A DNA stretch of 45,216 nucleotides from Candidatus Arcticimaribacter sp. (GCA_003023645.1 PXYQ01000002.1:1-45216); one strand, 5' to 3'; shown: positions 25,330 to 34,000, counted from the stretch's first letter. The notes: generated by a model not told the origin, from the sequence alone. Numbers and translations are program-made.

Positions 25330-25346
25330 TAAATAAAAACAATCAA

Positions 25347-25862
25347 ATGAAAAAAATATATTTTTTAGCAACAGTACTTTTTACAATATTATTAGCGTCT
25401 TGTTCAAAAGACAATGAAACTCCAAAAGCTGTTAACGAGGAAGAATTAATTACAACACTTAAGGTTACACTTGTTCCTGTATCTGAAGGAAATACCATTG
25501 TTTTAACGACCCGTGATTTAGACGGTGACGGACCCAATGAGCCCGAAATTACGATTTCATCAAACTTAATAGCTGGTGTAACTTACAATGGCACTATTGA
25601 GTTTCTTGACGAAACAAAAAGTCCAGCAGACAATATAACTGAGGAAGTAGAAGAGGAAGCGGATGAGCACCAGATTTTCTATACAATCGGAAGCGGACTG
25701 GATGTTGCAGTAACAGCCACTAATTTAGATTCTGAAGGGAATTTGTTGGGTACAGAATTTGAGTTGACTGCAAATACGGCTAGTAGTGGTCCATTGACAT
25801 TTACCTTGCGTCACGAGCCTACTAAACCTAATGATGGTCTTAGTTCTGCATGCAGCTTCTAG
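25347..25862 (+). CDS. Small secreted lipoprotein with frameshifted C-terminus
   Basis: Lipoprotein (lipobox LASC, Cys19) of 171 residues of a type often encoded after TonB receptors in flavobacteria, with repeated beta strands (ISSNLIAGVTYNGTIEFLD, FTLRHEPTKPNDG) and an acidic middle. Such proteins usually end with a short GGETD-type turn and a strand like EATFSITVE. Here the frame runs into a stop after LSSACSF, while in the +1 frame the bases 25885-25920 read DIEATFSITVE and a stop. About 30 extra or altered bases separate the two. The gene therefore looks damaged, or an assembly error lies near 25850-25885. The role, perhaps substrate capture, is inferred. Confidence 0.7.
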   Translation: MKKIYFLATVLFTILLASCSKDNETPKAVNEEELITTLKVTLVPVSEGNTIVLTTRDLDGDGPNEPEITISSNLIAGVTYNGTIEFLDETKSPADNITEEVEEEADEHQIFYTIGSGLDVAVTATNLDSEGNLLGTEFELTANTASSGPLTFTLRHEPTKPNDGLSSACSF

Positions 25863-25952
25863 AGTTTTAGCGACTTGCTGCCCGGATATTGAAGCTACCT
25901 TTTCAATAACAGTAGAGTAGTTTTATTATAACGTAAACATTTTTAATATTAA

Positions 25953-25989
25953 ACACCCTTTGCTTTTAAAGTAAAGGGTGTTTTTTTTT
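25953..25989 (+). terminator. Intrinsic terminator of the receptor operon
   Basis: ACACCCTTTGC and its partner GTAAAGGGTGT enclose a TTTTAAA loop and are followed by nine T. Confidence 0.88.
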
Positions 25990-26048
25990 AATTTTTAAGG
26001 GAAAAGTTGGTTCAATCTGGCGAATCTAAACATCAATAACCAACAAAT

Positions 26049-27785
26049 CTACATGCGTGTTTGATAGGTATAGAGCTCGTAATACCTCCCTTGTGCGGCA
26101 ATCAATTCCTCGTGTTTTCCACGTTCTACAATATCTCCATCTTCTATGACTAGGATTTGATCGGCTTTTTGAATGGTACTGAGTCGGTGTGCAATAACAA
26201 AGGTTGTTCGTTCTTGCATCAAAACAGCAAGACTTTTTTGAATAAAAGCTTCACTTTGGGTATCTAAATTAGAAGTAGCTTCGTCTAAGATTACAATTTT
26301 TGGGCGCGCCAATAAAGCACGAGCAATTGAAATACGTTGGCGCTGCCCACCTGATAATTTCACTCCTCGTTCTCCAATAAGCGTATCTAAACCGTCATCA
26401 AACCGATCTGTAAATTCATTTACATAGGCTCCTTCAACGGCTTCTAACAATTCTTTTTCGGTTGCTTCTGGGCGCGGAAAAAGAATATTTTCTCGTATCG
26501 TTCCTTCATATAGGAAGTCGTCTTGTAAAACAACTCCCAGCTGACTTCTAAAGCTTCTTAAGTCTACTTTCGACAAGTCTACTCCGTCAATCAATACTTG
26601 CCCAGAACTTGGGTTTAAAAAGGCTGTAGCCAACCCAGCAATAGTAGTTTTTCCTGAGCCAGATGATCCGACCAAAGCTGTAACACTTCCCTTGGGCGCT
26701 TCAAACGAAATGTCGTGTAGTACTTCTGTTTTATCGTCGTAACTAAATGTTATATTTTTAAAAGAAACGGTTCCTTCTATTTCATCTAAAGTTTTGGTTC
26801 TGACTTCTAAATCATTTTCTTCAGGAATACGCATCAATTCTTGAGTTCGATCTAGACCAGCAAATGCTTCGGTCAGTTGACTTCCAATATTACTCATCTG
26901 CACAATGGGAGCGATCATAAACCCAAGAAAAAGGGTAAAAGAAACAAACTCGCCATAGGTCATAGTGTTTTTCATGATAAAATACCCCCCCATTCCCATG
27001 ATACTAGCTGAGGCTAGGCCAAGTAAAAAAGTCGAAGAACTTGTCATGAAGGCTGTCGCGGTTAAACTCTTTTTTACATTTTGAAACAGCTCATCAACAC
27101 CTTTTTCAAACACTTGTTGTTCTTGTGCTTCGGCATTGAATCCTTTGATCACTCGAATTCCATTGAGGGTTTCGGTTAGACGACCCGTTACTTCTGCATT
27201 TATTTTTCCACGTGCTCTAAAAATAGGGCGGATATAGCCAAAAGCCTTTAAAGCAATCCCTGCAAAAATGGCTACAGGCACTAAAACGAATAATGTCATT
27301 TGAGCATTGATTCGAATTAAAATAACCAAGGATATGATGGCCGTTATACTTCCACCAATCAATTGCACTAAACCGGTTCCTACCAAATTCCTGACGCCTT
27401 CGACATCAGTCATTACGCGCGAGACCAAAGCTCCAGATTTGTTGTTGTCGAAAAAACTTATGGGTAAGGTGAGTAGTTTTTGTTGCACTTTGGCTCTAAG
27501 AATAGAGATCAAATGTTGCGCCTCTACACTCAAAATTCGGGTTAGTGAAAAAGAACTGATCGATTGAAATAAAAGAGCAGAGCACACCACGATCAACAAC
27601 ATCGTTAGTGCATGTGTATCTTTAGAGGGGATGACTTCGTCGATTAAGTTTTTACTCGCATACGGAAGCACCAAGCCCGATAAACTGCGAACAATGATTA
27701 AGAACAGACCTAGGGAAACTACTTTTCTTCTTGGCCAAATAAATTCTTTGAAGGCCCAACTGAAGGAAACATTATTTTTACTCAT
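26049..27785 (-). CDS. ABC exporter, MsbA-like (fused membrane and ATPase domains)
   Basis: Half-transporter of 578 residues with six membrane helices in the first 310 residues and a nucleotide-binding domain behind: Walker A GSSGSGKT (373-380), Q-loop VVLQDD, signature LSGGQRQR (477-484), Walker B IVILDEAT (497-504) and the H-loop AHR. It should act as a homodimer, exporting lipids, lipopeptides or drugs. It stands alone, so the substrate cannot be deduced. MsbA proper is usually slightly longer and linked to lipid A genes, which are absent here. Confidence 0.95.
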   Translation of the reverse strand: MSKNNVSFSWAFKEFIWPRRKVVSLGLFLIIVRSLSGLVLPYASKNLIDEVIPSKDTHALTMLLIVVCSALLFQSISSFSLTRILSVEAQHLISILRAKVQQKLLTLPISFFDNNKSGALVSRVMTDVEGVRNLVGTGLVQLIGGSITAIISLVILIRINAQMTLFVLVPVAIFAGIALKAFGYIRPIFRARGKINAEVTGRLTETLNGIRVIKGFNAEAQEQQVFEKGVDELFQNVKKSLTATAFMTSSSTFLLGLASASIMGMGGYFIMKNTMTYGEFVSFTLFLGFMIAPIVQMSNIGSQLTEAFAGLDRTQELMRIPEENDLEVRTKTLDEIEGTVSFKNITFSYDDKTEVLHDISFEAPKGSVTALVGSSGSGKTTIAGLATAFLNPSSGQVLIDGVDLSKVDLRSFRSQLGVVLQDDFLYEGTIRENILFPRPEATEKELLEAVEGAYVNEFTDRFDDGLDTLIGERGVKLSGGQRQRISIARALLARPKIVILDEATSNLDTQSEAFIQKSLAVLMQERTTFVIAHRLSTIQKADQILVIEDGDIVERGKHEELIAAQGRYYELYTYQTRM

Positions 27786-27864
27786 ATCTTTGTTTAAGCA
27801 ATAAAATTAAGCCAAAACTTCGACTTCGAATCTTTAGGGTTAAAGTCTTTTAAACATATTCTTT

Positions 27865-28071
27865 ATGAACGACGAATTATTACTGATGTTCCATCCTGCT
27901 GTTTACATCGCCATAGGTGTTTTTTTTGGCGCTGTTGGTGCTTATTTGGCAGAGAAAAGAGGAAGAACTCACTACAAAGGGTTCTTAGTCGGCTTCTTTT
28001 TTGGACTCTTGGGTGTATTGTCGCTTGCGATTTTTTTGGAAAACAAAAATACGCCTACAGCTGAGAATTAA
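27865..28071 (+). CDS. Small two-helix membrane protein
   Basis: A 68-residue protein with two hydrophobic helices (about 10-28 and 38-59) separated by the positively charged loop AEKRGRTHYKG; the glycine pattern (GVFFGAVGAYL, GFFFGLLGV) suggests tight helix packing. The family is not recognised. Its stop interlocks with the stop of the convergent PepSY gene (TTAA at 28068-28071). Confidence 0.6.
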   Translation: MNDELLLMFHPAVYIAIGVFFGAVGAYLAEKRGRTHYKGFLVGFFFGLLGVLSLAIFLENKNTPTAEN

Positions 28072-28769
28072 TGTTTAGCTTCTTTTTTTCTTCTTTTTGA
28101 AGTAACAAAGGCTAAAGCAAAACCACTCATCACAGTTACTAGTCCGAGAAAGGAGAAAACACGCAGTGTTAGTGTATTGAAATTATCTCTTCCTTCATAA
28201 TCCATAGTGTGTGTCATCCATAAAAAATCGAACCATCTCCAGCGGCGATGTCGTATGCGTTGAAAAGATCCATCTCGTGCACTTACATAGGCAATCGGAT
28301 TTCCTTCTCCACTGAGCCAAACCTTGTATGCTGGTAAGGGACGACCTCTATACTCGTCATGTTGAGAAACAGAGTCGATCCGTTCAATTTTCTTAACAAC
28401 ATATTGATCAAGAATATTATGTTGTATAACCTCCAAAGCGGCTTTTTCTGAAATAATATCGAGTTTGTTTCCTGTTGTTGCATTGTAAAGATCACGATCA
28501 TTGATCCAGTAAAACGGATCTTCACCGATGACCTTGAGCTCTAAGGATTCGATTGATAGGTTGGCTTTGTTTTCAAGGGAATCTACTGCGATTAGCGAGT
28601 TAAAAACAATCTGTTTAGGATCTTTACGATACTGGTCTCCGTGAATTTCATCGAGATTAGTCCAACTGAAATACAAGCCAGAGAGGGTCCAAAACAAGAA
28701 TTGAATTCCAATAAAAATTCCTAAAAAACGATGCGTTTTTCTAAACTTATTTATGGTTTGATAGCGCAT
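28068..28769 (-). CDS. PepSY-domain membrane protein
   Basis: Protein of 233 residues with N-terminal and C-terminal membrane helices (about 14-36 and 205-224) and a periplasmic PepSY-like part between them, with FRKTHRFLGIFIGIQFLFWTLSG at the start, typical of the PepSY-TM family. These often belong to reductase or iron systems, but here no such partner is adjacent. It overlaps the ABA4-like gene by 23 bases, so both are surely co-translated. Confidence 0.8.
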   Translation of the reverse strand: MRYQTINKFRKTHRFLGIFIGIQFLFWTLSGLYFSWTNLDEIHGDQYRKDPKQIVFNSLIAVDSLENKANLSIESLELKVIGEDPFYWINDRDLYNATTGNKLDIISEKAALEVIQHNILDQYVVKKIERIDSVSQHDEYRGRPLPAYKVWLSGEGNPIAYVSARDGSFQRIRHRRWRWFDFLWMTHTMDYEGRDNFNTLTLRVFSFLGLVTVMSGFALAFVTSKRRKKEAKH

Positions 28770-29202
28770 GATCTTGTGGCTTTATTTTTAAAACTAATTT
28801 AGTTACTTCATAAAGTAGAATCCCTACAGGGCCTAGCATAAAGGTAGCTAGGAGTGGAATGATAAGCCAAATATGTTTTATTTTTTTTGACTTTGCTTCT
28901 CTTAAAATCCAACAACCTACCCAAAAATCGAAGGCAAGGTAATGCAACCATCCAGCAGCAATTAGTTCTGGAGTACTGTTTTCGTACAGCGCAATTATTC
29001 CGTCTAGAGAAGAAAAATCTACATCGCCCATACCTCCATTTACGTTCATAAAGTAAAGGTAAATGATACTTAATAAAAGCGGTATAAAAGGGCGTTCGGA
29101 CAAGAGGACCGTAAACTTCCAATTTGGTATAAAAAGAAGCAATCCCCAGGCTGCTAAAATACTGGTGTTACAAATTGTAAATAAAAGCTCAGTTGTGTTC
29201 AT
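28747..29202 (-). CDS. ABA4-like (DUF4281) integral membrane protein
   Basis: Membrane protein of 151 residues with four helices. The signature of the ABA4-like family is clear: GWLHYLAFDFWVGCWILREA and LATFMLGPVGILLYEVTK. In plants ABA4 is needed for neoxanthin formation from violaxanthin; bacterial members are of unknown function. It overlaps the PepSY gene and starts three bases after the 2OG oxygenase stop, giving an operon of three genes. Confidence 0.85.
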   Translation of the reverse strand: MNTTELLFTICNTSILAAWGLLLFIPNWKFTVLLSERPFIPLLLSIIYLYFMNVNGGMGDVDFSSLDGIIALYENSTPELIAAGWLHYLAFDFWVGCWILREAKSKKIKHIWLIIPLLATFMLGPVGILLYEVTKLVLKIKPQDHALSNHK

Positions 29203-29205
29203 GTG

Positions 29206-30147
29206 TTATTTTTTTATAAGACCAAGTTCAATCAGGCGTTGATGTAAAAAAGCTCCGGCAGTAGTATCGTCGTACGCTTTGGGTTGCTTTTCAGAAATGC
29301 AATGCGGCAAACAATTAAGCGGCATTTCTGCAATGGGATGCATAAAAAACGGAATCGAATACCGTGAACTTCCCCAGGCTTCTTTGGGTGGATTGATTAC
29401 TTGATGTAGGGTAGACTTAAGTTTGTTATTGGTTAAACGCGACATCATATCCCCCATGTTAATGATCAATTCATCGGGTTCAGCAATGGCATCAATCCAA
29501 GCGCCATCGTTGGTCATTACTTGTAAGCCCCTTCCTTGTGCACCCATCAATAACGTAATCAGATTGATGTCTCCATGAGCAGCAGCTCGTAGTGCATTTT
29601 CGGGTTCTTGGGTAATGGGTGGATAATGAATTGCACGCAAAATAGAATTCCCATTTGCGATGAAAGAGTCAAAAAAACGCTCTTCTAATTTGAGATGAAT
29701 CGCTATTGCTTGAAGTACATGCTGTGCTGTTTTTTCTAAAAGTTTATAGGTCTCTTTCCCAACGGAGTTGAAAACGGGGAGTTCGTTAACCTTAAGATTC
29801 TCGGGATATAGTGTAGGGCTAGCTTCTTCGTATTGACCGAAATGCCAAAACTCCTTAAGGTCCCCTATTTTTCTGTCTTTAGCGTGTTCTTTCCCAAAGG
29901 AGGTATATCCTCTTTGTCCTCCTCCGCCTTCAACTTCATATTGTTTTTTCTCCTCCAATGTGAGGTCAAAGAAAGCCTTGATTTCTGTATATAAACCTTC
30001 CATAAGTTCAGAAGAAAGAAAGTGTCCCTTTAAGGCTACAAAACCAATTTCTTCAAAAGCAGAGCCTAACTGGGAAACAAATTGCTTTTTATCATTTTGG
30101 TCAGCACTTAAGAAATCATTTAAATCTACTTTAGGAATTTGTTGCAC
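29206..30147 (-). CDS. Isopenicillin N synthase-like 2OG-Fe(II) oxygenase
   Basis: Non-haem iron oxygenase of 313 residues, related to isopenicillin N synthase and plant 2OG dioxygenases. Iron ligands are H191-x-D193 (AHGDINLITLL) and H248 (STLHQVIN); the co-substrate carboxylate is bound by R262-x-S264 (SRYSIPF). The N-terminal part is the family's usual helix and strand region (FEEIGFVALKGH). The substrate is unknown. It is the first gene of the operon with ABA4-like and PepSY proteins. In this window it is the second such oxygenase next to a membrane gene set. Confidence 0.9.
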   Translation of the reverse strand: MQQIPKVDLNDFLSADQNDKKQFVSQLGSAFEEIGFVALKGHFLSSELMEGLYTEIKAFFDLTLEEKKQYEVEGGGGQRGYTSFGKEHAKDRKIGDLKEFWHFGQYEEASPTLYPENLKVNELPVFNSVGKETYKLLEKTAQHVLQAIAIHLKLEERFFDSFIANGNSILRAIHYPPITQEPENALRAAAHGDINLITLLMGAQGRGLQVMTNDGAWIDAIAEPDELIINMGDMMSRLTNNKLKSTLHQVINPPKEAWGSSRYSIPFFMHPIAEMPLNCLPHCISEKQPKAYDDTTAGAFLHQRLIELGLIKK

Positions 30148-30198
30148 GTGGATATGTTTAGAATAAAATTACAAATACGGATGAGGTTGTAGCATACT

Positions 30199-30227
30199 AA
30201 AAAAGCAGGTCCATCGACCTGCTTTTA
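30199..30227. terminator. Intrinsic terminator between antiporter and oxygenase operons
   Basis: AAAAGCAGGTC-CATC-GACCTGCTTTT stem-loop, symmetrical enough to work in both directions. On the minus strand it ends the antiporter transcript after the small frame at 30249-30311. Confidence 0.85.
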
Positions 30228-30248
30228 TTCTGATAGAAAAAGAAAGGC

Positions 30249-30311
30249 TTATAACTGTCCTCTAAAAGGTATCAGTTGTTCGTCTTTCCTCAAATTCTTT
30301 TTATGTAACAT
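30249..30311 (-). CDS. Possible 20-residue peptide with strong SD and self-pairing leader
   Basis: ATG at 30311 begins a 20-codon frame, MLHKKNLRKDEQLIPFRGQL, preceded by AGGAGGTATCAA, an unusually good Shine-Dalgarno site for a Bacteroidota genome. The frame lies between the antiporter and its terminator. The sequence AGGTATCA within the SD region (complement of plus 30313-30320) is repeated as TGATACCT in the frame (complement of 30267-30274), so the RNA could fold and hide the ribosome site. Whether it is translated is unknown; the frame is also open further upstream without a start. Confidence 0.35.
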   Translation of the reverse strand: MLHKKNLRKDEQLIPFRGQL

Positions 30312-30403
30312 TTGATACCTCCTTTCTTCATTTAGTTCGACTTTGCTATTGTCATAGCTTAACTACTCATCTCAAAGATAGAAAACAGAATGATATCCAA
30401 GAA

Positions 30404-31663
30404 CTATTTTACGATCTTTTTAAGTGTCAGCCCTTGAACAAGGATAGTAAATAAAACTACGGCATAAGTAAGAAATAAAATGAGGGATTTTCCTTCTCCT
30501 AGCGATGCAGGTAAGTTTAACGCCAATGCAATACTCAGACCGCCGCGAAGACCACCCCAAGTAATAATAAGTGCCGTTTTCTCTTCAAAAACTTTTTTGA
30601 TTGAAAGGATTTTTATGGGAATTATAACGCCAATACCGCGAGAAATAACCACCAACACAATAACGATTAGCGATAAGAAAATGTAGTTCAATTGGAAGTT
30701 ATGAAAAATGGTTAGAATTTCAAGACCAATAAGAATGAATAAAACGGCATTAAGTGTTTCGTCGAGCAAGTGCCAGAACTTATATACATAAGCCCCCATT
30801 GACGATTCTTCACTGTCCGAAGACGCAATATTTTTATTTAAAAACAAACCAAGAATTACAACTCCAATGGGACCCGAAAGGTGAAAGCGATGCGCTACAA
30901 CCGAAACAATGAGCACCAAAGAAAGGGTGATTAGGACCTCCAACTCTACAAATTCATTTTCAATGTATCGAAGCAACTTGAGTCCTAAATAACCAACCAA
31001 TGCACCGAGTGCTAATCCACCAACAACTTCTGTTACAAACAAAACGCTAATGCTTTGGGCAGTTACCTGCTCTATGCCTTCTGTTTTGATGTTGAGTAAA
31101 GTTAAAAAGATAACCACTCCAATTCCGTCATTAAAAAGAGATTCCCCTGCAATTCGGGTTTCGGTTGCTGGAGATAGATTCATTTTTTTAACCATGGCCA
31201 AAACGGCAATGGGATCTGTCGGAGCTATTAAAGATCCAAACAAAAGACAGTCAATAAGACTAAGCCCTAGACCAGACAACCCAAGAAACGATTGTTGTGT
31301 AAGCCAAAAAGTCCCATATCCTACTGCGAAGGTTGAGAAAAGAACCCCAAAGGTCGCTAGGAACAAGATGGTTACTTTGTCTTTGAGTAATTCTTTAAGG
31401 TTAATGGTTATTGCGCCTGCAAAGAGCAAGAACGGTAGCATTACATTGATGAGCAGTGTGCTAAAGTCAAACCGCTGTGTTAGCGAAGTAACAGCTTCTA
31501 AAAATGAAGGAAATATAAGGCCCGTTATTAAAACAAAAATGGAAAGTATAATTGCCAGAACCATCAATCCAATGGTTTGAGGGAGTTTTAAAACACGTAA
31601 ATTAATGATTGAAAAAACAGAAGCTAATAAAAGTAAAACGGTAGATAATTCTAATACATCCAT
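30404..31663 (-). CDS. Na+(K+)/H+ antiporter, CPA1 family
   Basis: Antiporter of 419 residues with about 12 helices. CPA1 hallmarks: IAPTDPIAVLAMVKK with the transport Asp, AGESLFNDGIGVVIFL, and WGGLRGGLSIALAL. ATG at 31663 is chosen over a GTG six codons upstream. It exchanges cytoplasmic sodium (or potassium) for protons and may serve pH and salt balance, fitting a marine or halotolerant organism. It has no regulatory domain beyond the membrane part. Confidence 0.92.
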   Translation of the reverse strand: MDVLELSTVLLLLASVFSIINLRVLKLPQTIGLMVLAIILSIFVLITGLIFPSFLEAVTSLTQRFDFSTLLINVMLPFLLFAGAITINLKELLKDKVTILFLATFGVLFSTFAVGYGTFWLTQQSFLGLSGLGLSLIDCLLFGSLIAPTDPIAVLAMVKKMNLSPATETRIAGESLFNDGIGVVIFLTLLNIKTEGIEQVTAQSISVLFVTEVVGGLALGALVGYLGLKLLRYIENEFVELEVLITLSLVLIVSVVAHRFHLSGPIGVVILGLFLNKNIASSDSEESSMGAYVYKFWHLLDETLNAVLFILIGLEILTIFHNFQLNYIFLSLIVIVLVVISRGIGVIIPIKILSIKKVFEEKTALIITWGGLRGGLSIALALNLPASLGEGKSLILFLTYAVVLFTILVQGLTLKKIVK

Positions 31664-31711
31664 AAAAATAGTTTTCACCAAGTTACTGATTTGCCAATTG
31701 CCAACAAGGTC

Positions 31712-32299
31712 TTAATTTAATAATTGCATTTTTGCAATGTATTTCCCTACAACATCAAACTCCAAATTTACACGAGTTCCAACCTGGAATTCATGAAAGT
31801 TAGTATGCTCGTAAGTATACGGAATAATAGCAACAGAAAAATCTGAAATCCCTGAATTGATAACCGTTAAACTTACTCCGTTGATGGTAATCGATCCTTT
31901 TTCGATGGTAATGTTTTTCATTGCAGGATCATAGGTAAAGGTATATAGCCAGCTACCACCTGTTTCTTTAGCCTCAGTACATTGCCCTACTTGATCTACA
32001 TGCCCTTGAACAATGTGCCCATCCAAACGAGCACCAAGTTTCATAGCCCGTTCTATGTTTACTTTAGAGCCAACTTTCAAATCGTTGAGGTTGGTTTTAT
32101 CTAGGCTTTCTTTGATGGCAGTTACTGTGTATTGGGTTCCTTCAATGGCAATAACCGTTAAACAAACGCCATTATGAGCAACACTTTGATCGATTTTTAA
32201 TTCAGAAGTTAAATGACTGTCCATCGTAATATGAAGGTTTTCATTTTCGTGAATTAACTTTTTTACTTCCCCAAAACCTTCTATGATTCCTGTAAACAT
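31712..32299 (-). CDS. ribE: Riboflavin synthase (alpha chain)
   Basis: Enzyme of 195 residues that dismutates two 6,7-dimethyl-8-ribityllumazine molecules into riboflavin and a pyrimidine. It starts with MFTGIIEGFGEV and contains two lumazine-binding repeats, each with a VSLTV/CLTV strand (NGVCLTVIAIEG, NGVSLTVINSG). Length and the SITINGVSLTV core match. No FMN riboswitch fits in the 58 bases to the divergent pdxA gene. Confidence 0.95.
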   Translation of the reverse strand: MFTGIIEGFGEVKKLIHENENLHITMDSHLTSELKIDQSVAHNGVCLTVIAIEGTQYTVTAIKESLDKTNLNDLKVGSKVNIERAMKLGARLDGHIVQGHVDQVGQCTEAKETGGSWLYTFTYDPAMKNITIEKGSITINGVSLTVINSGISDFSVAIIPYTYEHTNFHEFQVGTRVNLEFDVVGKYIAKMQLLN

Positions 32300-32330
32300 T
32301 CCCTAGATTATATTGATTAACTTTGTTGTT

Positions 32331-32338
32331 CAAAATTA
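32331..32338 (-). promoter_or_regulatory. -7 element of riboflavin synthase
   Basis: The minus strand reads TAATTTTG, matching TAnnTTTG 31 bases before the ribE ATG. No -33 motif at standard spacing; the region is shared with the divergent pdxA promoter. Confidence 0.45.
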
Positions 32339-32357
32339 CTAATAAATCAAGGATTTG

Positions 32358-33374
32358 ATGGAACAAGACCGAAAAATAAAAGTTGGAATTTCAATTGGCG
32401 ACCCCAACGGAATTGGAATAGAAGTCATCTTAAAAATATTTGAAGAAAAAGAGATTTTTGACTTTTTCACACCTGTACTTTTTGGGAATATGAAATTGAT
32501 TAGTTTTCAGAAAAGACACTTAAATTTAAAGACATCACTTAGCCCATATAAGGAAGGTGGAAAATTAAGCCCTACTCAAGTCAATGTTGTTGATGTTTGG
32601 AATACTCCTTTTAATTCATCTTTTGGTGAATCTACTAAAGAAGGAGGTGAGCATGCACTCAAATCATTAGTGGCAGCAACAAAAGCACTCAAAGAAGGCA
32701 AAGTCGATGTTTTAGTTACTGCGCCTATTGATAAACACAACATCCAATCGGACACGTTTAAATTCCCTGGACATACAGATTACTTAGCGAAAGAGCTGGG
32801 CGGAAAAAGCCTCATGTTTATGATCACCGATGACCTTAAGGTCGGCTTACTTACAGATCATGTGCCGGTAAGTGAAGTTGCTCAATTAATTACGCCAGAG
32901 CGCATCGAAGAAAAAATAGCTTTGATGATGCAGTCGTTAAGAGAAGATTTTGGGATATCGAAGCCTAAAATAGGCGTCTTAGGGGTCAACCCACATACAG
33001 GAGATCAAGGGATTATAGGGAAAGAAGATGATGAAGTGCTCAGACCGACCTTAAAAAAATTATATGACAAAGGTCATATTGTATTAGGGCCTTATGCTGC
33101 GGATAGTTTTTTTGGAGCACAAACCCACACACAATTTGATGCTGTTTTAGCGATCTATCACGATCAAGGTTTGATCCCTTTTAAGACACTGTCTTTTGGC
33201 CAAGGAGTCAATTATACCGCAGGATTAACTAAGGTCCGCACATCACCAGATCACGGTACAGCTTTTGAAATTGCAGGAAAAGGAGAAGCTCATACGGACT
33301 CGTTTAAAGAGGCTCTTTTTGCAGCTCGAAATATCTTTTTTGAACGAACTGCCAACGAAAATATAAGCAGCTAA
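32358..33374 (+). CDS. pdxA: 4-hydroxythreonine-4-phosphate dehydrogenase
   Basis: NAD-dependent enzyme of pyridoxal phosphate synthesis (DXP-dependent route), 338 residues. The N-terminal ISIGDPNGIGIEV, the TAPIDKHNI and FPGHTDYLA (metal-binding His) segments and AIYHDQGLIPFK are in their usual places. ATG at 32358 is preferred over the TTG one codon earlier. It lies divergent from ribE and starts the run towards the DUF177-rpmF-fabH genes, though a separate promoter precedes those. Confidence 0.95.
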   Translation: MEQDRKIKVGISIGDPNGIGIEVILKIFEEKEIFDFFTPVLFGNMKLISFQKRHLNLKTSLSPYKEGGKLSPTQVNVVDVWNTPFNSSFGESTKEGGEHALKSLVAATKALKEGKVDVLVTAPIDKHNIQSDTFKFPGHTDYLAKELGGKSLMFMITDDLKVGLLTDHVPVSEVAQLITPERIEEKIALMMQSLREDFGISKPKIGVLGVNPHTGDQGIIGKEDDEVLRPTLKKLYDKGHIVLGPYAADSFFGAQTHTQFDAVLAIYHDQGLIPFKTLSFGQGVNYTAGLTKVRTSPDHGTAFEIAGKGEAHTDSFKEALFAARNIFFERTANENISS

Positions 33375-33408
33375 TACTTAGTAATTGACAATTTCCTAAG
33401 GAAAGCTT

Positions 33409-33436
33409 TTTGGTTGATATTTTTTTATTAAATTTG
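33409..33436 (+). promoter_or_regulatory. Promoter before the DUF177-rpmF-fabH-acc genes
   Basis: TTTG (33409-33412), 16 bases and TAAATTTG (33429-33436); spacing is one base short of the usual range. The ATG follows 19 bases later. Confidence 0.45.
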
Positions 33437-33455
33437 CAGGCTCAATAACTATTGA

Positions 33456-33980
33456 ATGGAACGCTCATCTGAATTTAAGTTGCCCTTTGTAGGCCTAAAA
33501 GAAGGAGTTCACCATTTTGACTATGAAATTGAGAATACGTTCTTTAAAGCATACGATTTTAATGACTTCTTTAGCGCCAAAGTGAAGGTGGTGTTGACTT
33601 TTGAAAAAAAAGCAACTCTTTTAAACCTCAACTTTAAAGCCCTAGGAAGTGTTGAAGTTAGTTGTGATGTCACCGACGAACATTTTGATTTTCCAATTGA
33701 CACACGTTTTGATTGGATTGTAAAGTTTGGCGATGATTACAACAACGACAACGATGAAATCTTAATTATTCCTCATGGGAGTTACGAAATTGATGTAGCC
33801 CAACCTATATATGAGATGATTGTTTTAGCAATACCTGCTAAAATTGTTCATCCTGGAATTGAAGACGGAACATTAGATTCGGACATATTAATAAAACTAG
33901 AAGAACTACAACCCAAAGAGCGTTTGCTTCCAGAAGAAGAAAGCGACCCTCGTTGGAATAAATTAAAAGACTTACTATAA
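33456..33980 (+). CDS. DUF177 (YceD-like) protein
   Basis: Protein of 174 residues of the DUF177 family, nearly always next to rpmF as here. Members are involved in rRNA or ribosome-related processing (YceD in E. coli, Nest1/2-like in plants). It shows the family core VEVSCDVTDEHFDFPIDTRF, with a single Cys where many homologues have more, and the acidic tail EEESDPRWNKLKDLL typical of Bacteroidota. It starts the transcription unit leading to fatty-acid synthesis genes. Confidence 0.88.
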   Translation: MERSSEFKLPFVGLKEGVHHFDYEIENTFFKAYDFNDFFSAKVKVVLTFEKKATLLNLNFKALGSVEVSCDVTDEHFDFPIDTRFDWIVKFGDDYNNDNDEILIIPHGSYEIDVAQPIYEMIVLAIPAKIVHPGIEDGTLDSDILIKLEELQPKERLLPEEESDPRWNKLKDLL

Positions 33981-34000
33981 CAATAAATTAAAGGAATAAA

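Noticed and set aside
31050-31580. A 176-codon plus-strand frame
   Set aside because: Antisense to the CPA1 antiporter; basic and Ser-rich with no domain.
32300-32357. FMN riboswitch before riboflavin synthase
   Set aside because: The spacer is only 58 bases, too short for the conserved RFN structure.
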